From contig JAFSXU010000043.1 of the NCBI GenBank assembly GCA_017443895.1, positions 1 through 64,000 on the forward strand: DNA of 64,000 bases, in the 5' to 3' direction. This DNA is from Clostridia bacterium. GTDB taxonomy: Bacteria; Bacillota; Clostridia; UBA1381. Of this stretch, positions 63,292 to 64,000 are shown piece after piece. The number at the start of each line of letters is the position of its first letter. The stretch's first letter is position 1. The notes under the pieces are model-generated. The model searched no databases, was not told the DNA's origin, and was given only the letters and a program-made list of their open reading frames with translations. A program made the position numbers and the translations under genes.

Positions 63292-63798
63292 TCAGTCCTC
63301 CTTTTTATAAATACATACTCTATGCGCACTTACATCTAAAACCGCCGTAACAGCTCTTGAAATTGCACTTTTTACATGCACATCATCAGCGCCCGAAGCT
63401 GTTACTATCACACCTTTCACCCTCGGATATGTCTCCTTTATAATCATAGGCTTACCGTCACTCATAACTGCTTTTTTATCCTCACTCTCCTCACTCCTGT
63501 CATTATTCCCCATACTGTTTGTCTTGGTTTCATATGCAATATCCTTCCTTACGGTTTCGTAATAGGTTATCATAACCGACACATCTCCGACACCTTCAAT
63601 TTGAGATAAAATATCGCTTAATCTTTTCTCATCATCAACCACATCATTTATCTCTTTATCAGTTTGTACACTCTTATCATTTTCCTGACCTTGAAAAGCT
63701 ACCATAAGAGTTATACCAATTATAAATATTATAATTAAAAGCCTTATATGCTTGTTTTGGACTAATTTCTTTAATTCAAGTTTGTTTTTTTCATTCAT
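63292..63798 (-). CDS. spoIIIAG: Stage III sporulation protein AG
   Basis: Membrane protein of 168 residues that forms a large ring in the feeding-tube complex. One N-terminal helix (about 20-36), then the ring-building motif LSDILSQIEGVGDVSVMITY, a polar loop and the ending VKGVIVTASGADDVHVKSAI with TAVLDVSAHRVCIYK. It overlaps spoIIIAF by 4 bases (ATGA). Confidence 0.95.
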   Translation of the reverse strand: MNEKNKLELKKLVQNKHIRLLIIIFIIGITLMVAFQGQENDKSVQTDKEINDVVDDEKRLSDILSQIEGVGDVSVMITYYETVRKDIAYETKTNSMGNNDRSEESEDKKAVMSDGKPMIIKETYPRVKGVIVTASGADDVHVKSAISRAVTAVLDVSAHRVCIYKKED

Positions 63799-64000
63799 TC
63801 TACCACTTGCGCTCCGTAAATTTCGTATAGTCTTTGCCTTATGGCATCATTTATATGTCCCCTGATTATTCTGATTTGCTCCACCTTTTCAATCTCGTTA
63901 TTATCATTTACCGAAAGTGATACGCTAACATCTATATCATAGCCAAATTCACTTTTTACTCTTGTTTTTATATCATCACATATACGCCCCTCTAAATCAT
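63795..64000 (-). CDS. spoIIIAF: Stage III sporulation protein AF, C-terminal fragment (window edge)
   Basis: Only the last 67 codons are inside the window. The peptide includes DDIKTRVKSEFGYDIDVSVS, then EKVEQIRIIRGHINDAIRQ and ends YEIYGAQVVE, which fits the end of SpoIIIAF, and it lies directly before spoIIIAG in the order known for the operon. The membrane part is outside. Confidence 0.8.
   Translation of the reverse strand, partial: DLEGRICDDIKTRVKSEFGYDIDVSVSLSVNDNNEIEKVEQIRIIRGHINDAIRQRLYEIYGAQVVE

Overview
The window looks like a chromosomal segment from a low-GC, endospore-forming anaerobe of the class Clostridia. Sporulation genes are spread through it: spo0A, a 22-codon spoVM, the yab cluster (spoVB, mazG, rqcP, yabP, yabQ, divIC) and the end of the spoIIIA operon. 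The metabolism suggested is fermentative: an Nfn-type electron-bifurcating transhydrogenase, the hydrogenase maturase HydG, an iron alcohol dehydrogenase, a ferredoxin-linked split glutamate synthase and an F-type ATP synthase. GH53 galactanase and GH105 genes point to growth on plant pectin. A gut species of the Monoglobus/Oscillospiraceae type is a plausible guess, but I cannot fix the taxon. No rRNA, tRNA or CRISPR array was recognised.

Layout. 1-136: broken-off end of an IS3-family element. 0.2-3.2 kb: polar amino acid ABC importer operon. 3.3-5.3 kb: class B sortase and its probable NPKTG substrate. 5.3-10.7 kb: EamA exporter, nadE, rarA, TPR protein, DUF896. 10.8-13.6 kb: small Cys-rich membrane protein, Zn/Cd P-type ATPase with a His/Cys-rich tail, small XRE regulator. 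13.7-14.5 kb: spo0A. 14.6-16.9 kb: nfnB/nfnA. 17.0-23.2 kb: ATP synthase operon in which the C-terminal half of delta is fused to the front of alpha and no separate delta gene exists. 23.2-28.8 kb: rluA, xth, Fe-ADH, hydG, SLH-glucosaminidase. 28.8-31 kb: lone fumarase beta subunit, a structured element, a two-membrane-segment microprotein with spoVM, and tsaC/sua5. 31-37.4 kb: membrane glycosyltransferase-like protein with a DUF6273 tail, then the yab cluster with an HU gene inside. 37.5-38.8 kb: aroA. 38.8-48.0 kb: nitrogen assimilation island, with five split glutamate synthase genes divergent from type III glutamine synthetase and an Amt-PII fusion. 48.1-52.6 kb: uppP, cytidylate kinase-like gene, lytic transglycosylase, coaE, ung, lysR. 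52.7-62.3 kb: GH105, SmtB-like regulator, mgtE, two small membrane proteins, GH53, SulP transporter. 62.7-64 kb: spoIIIAH, spoIIIAG and the end of spoIIIAF. Two modular hairpin repeat elements lie at 54.93-55.23 and 62.40-62.67 kb.

How parts may work together. The nitrogen island has back-to-back sigma-A promoters, each followed by a leader with a terminator-like hairpin, which suggests attenuation of both arms of the GS/GOGAT cycle. The SmtB-type repressor at 55.2 kb has the full alpha-5 zinc site, and an SmtB-type operator sits in front of the P-type ATPase 44 kb away; the two probably form one zinc/cadmium resistance circuit. GH53 (secreted) and GH105 (cytoplasmic) could act in succession on pectin side chains and backbone fragments. 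The small Cys-rich gene at 10.8 kb and the microprotein-spoVM pair share a mother-cell-type promoter pattern.

The most unusual protein-level feature is the delta-alpha fusion of the ATP synthase. The most unusual DNA-level features are the modular repeats and the leader structures at glnN/gltB, mgtE and 29.4 kb. Start sites were moved inward from the longest open frame wherever a Shine-Dalgarno sequence clearly pointed to an inner start.
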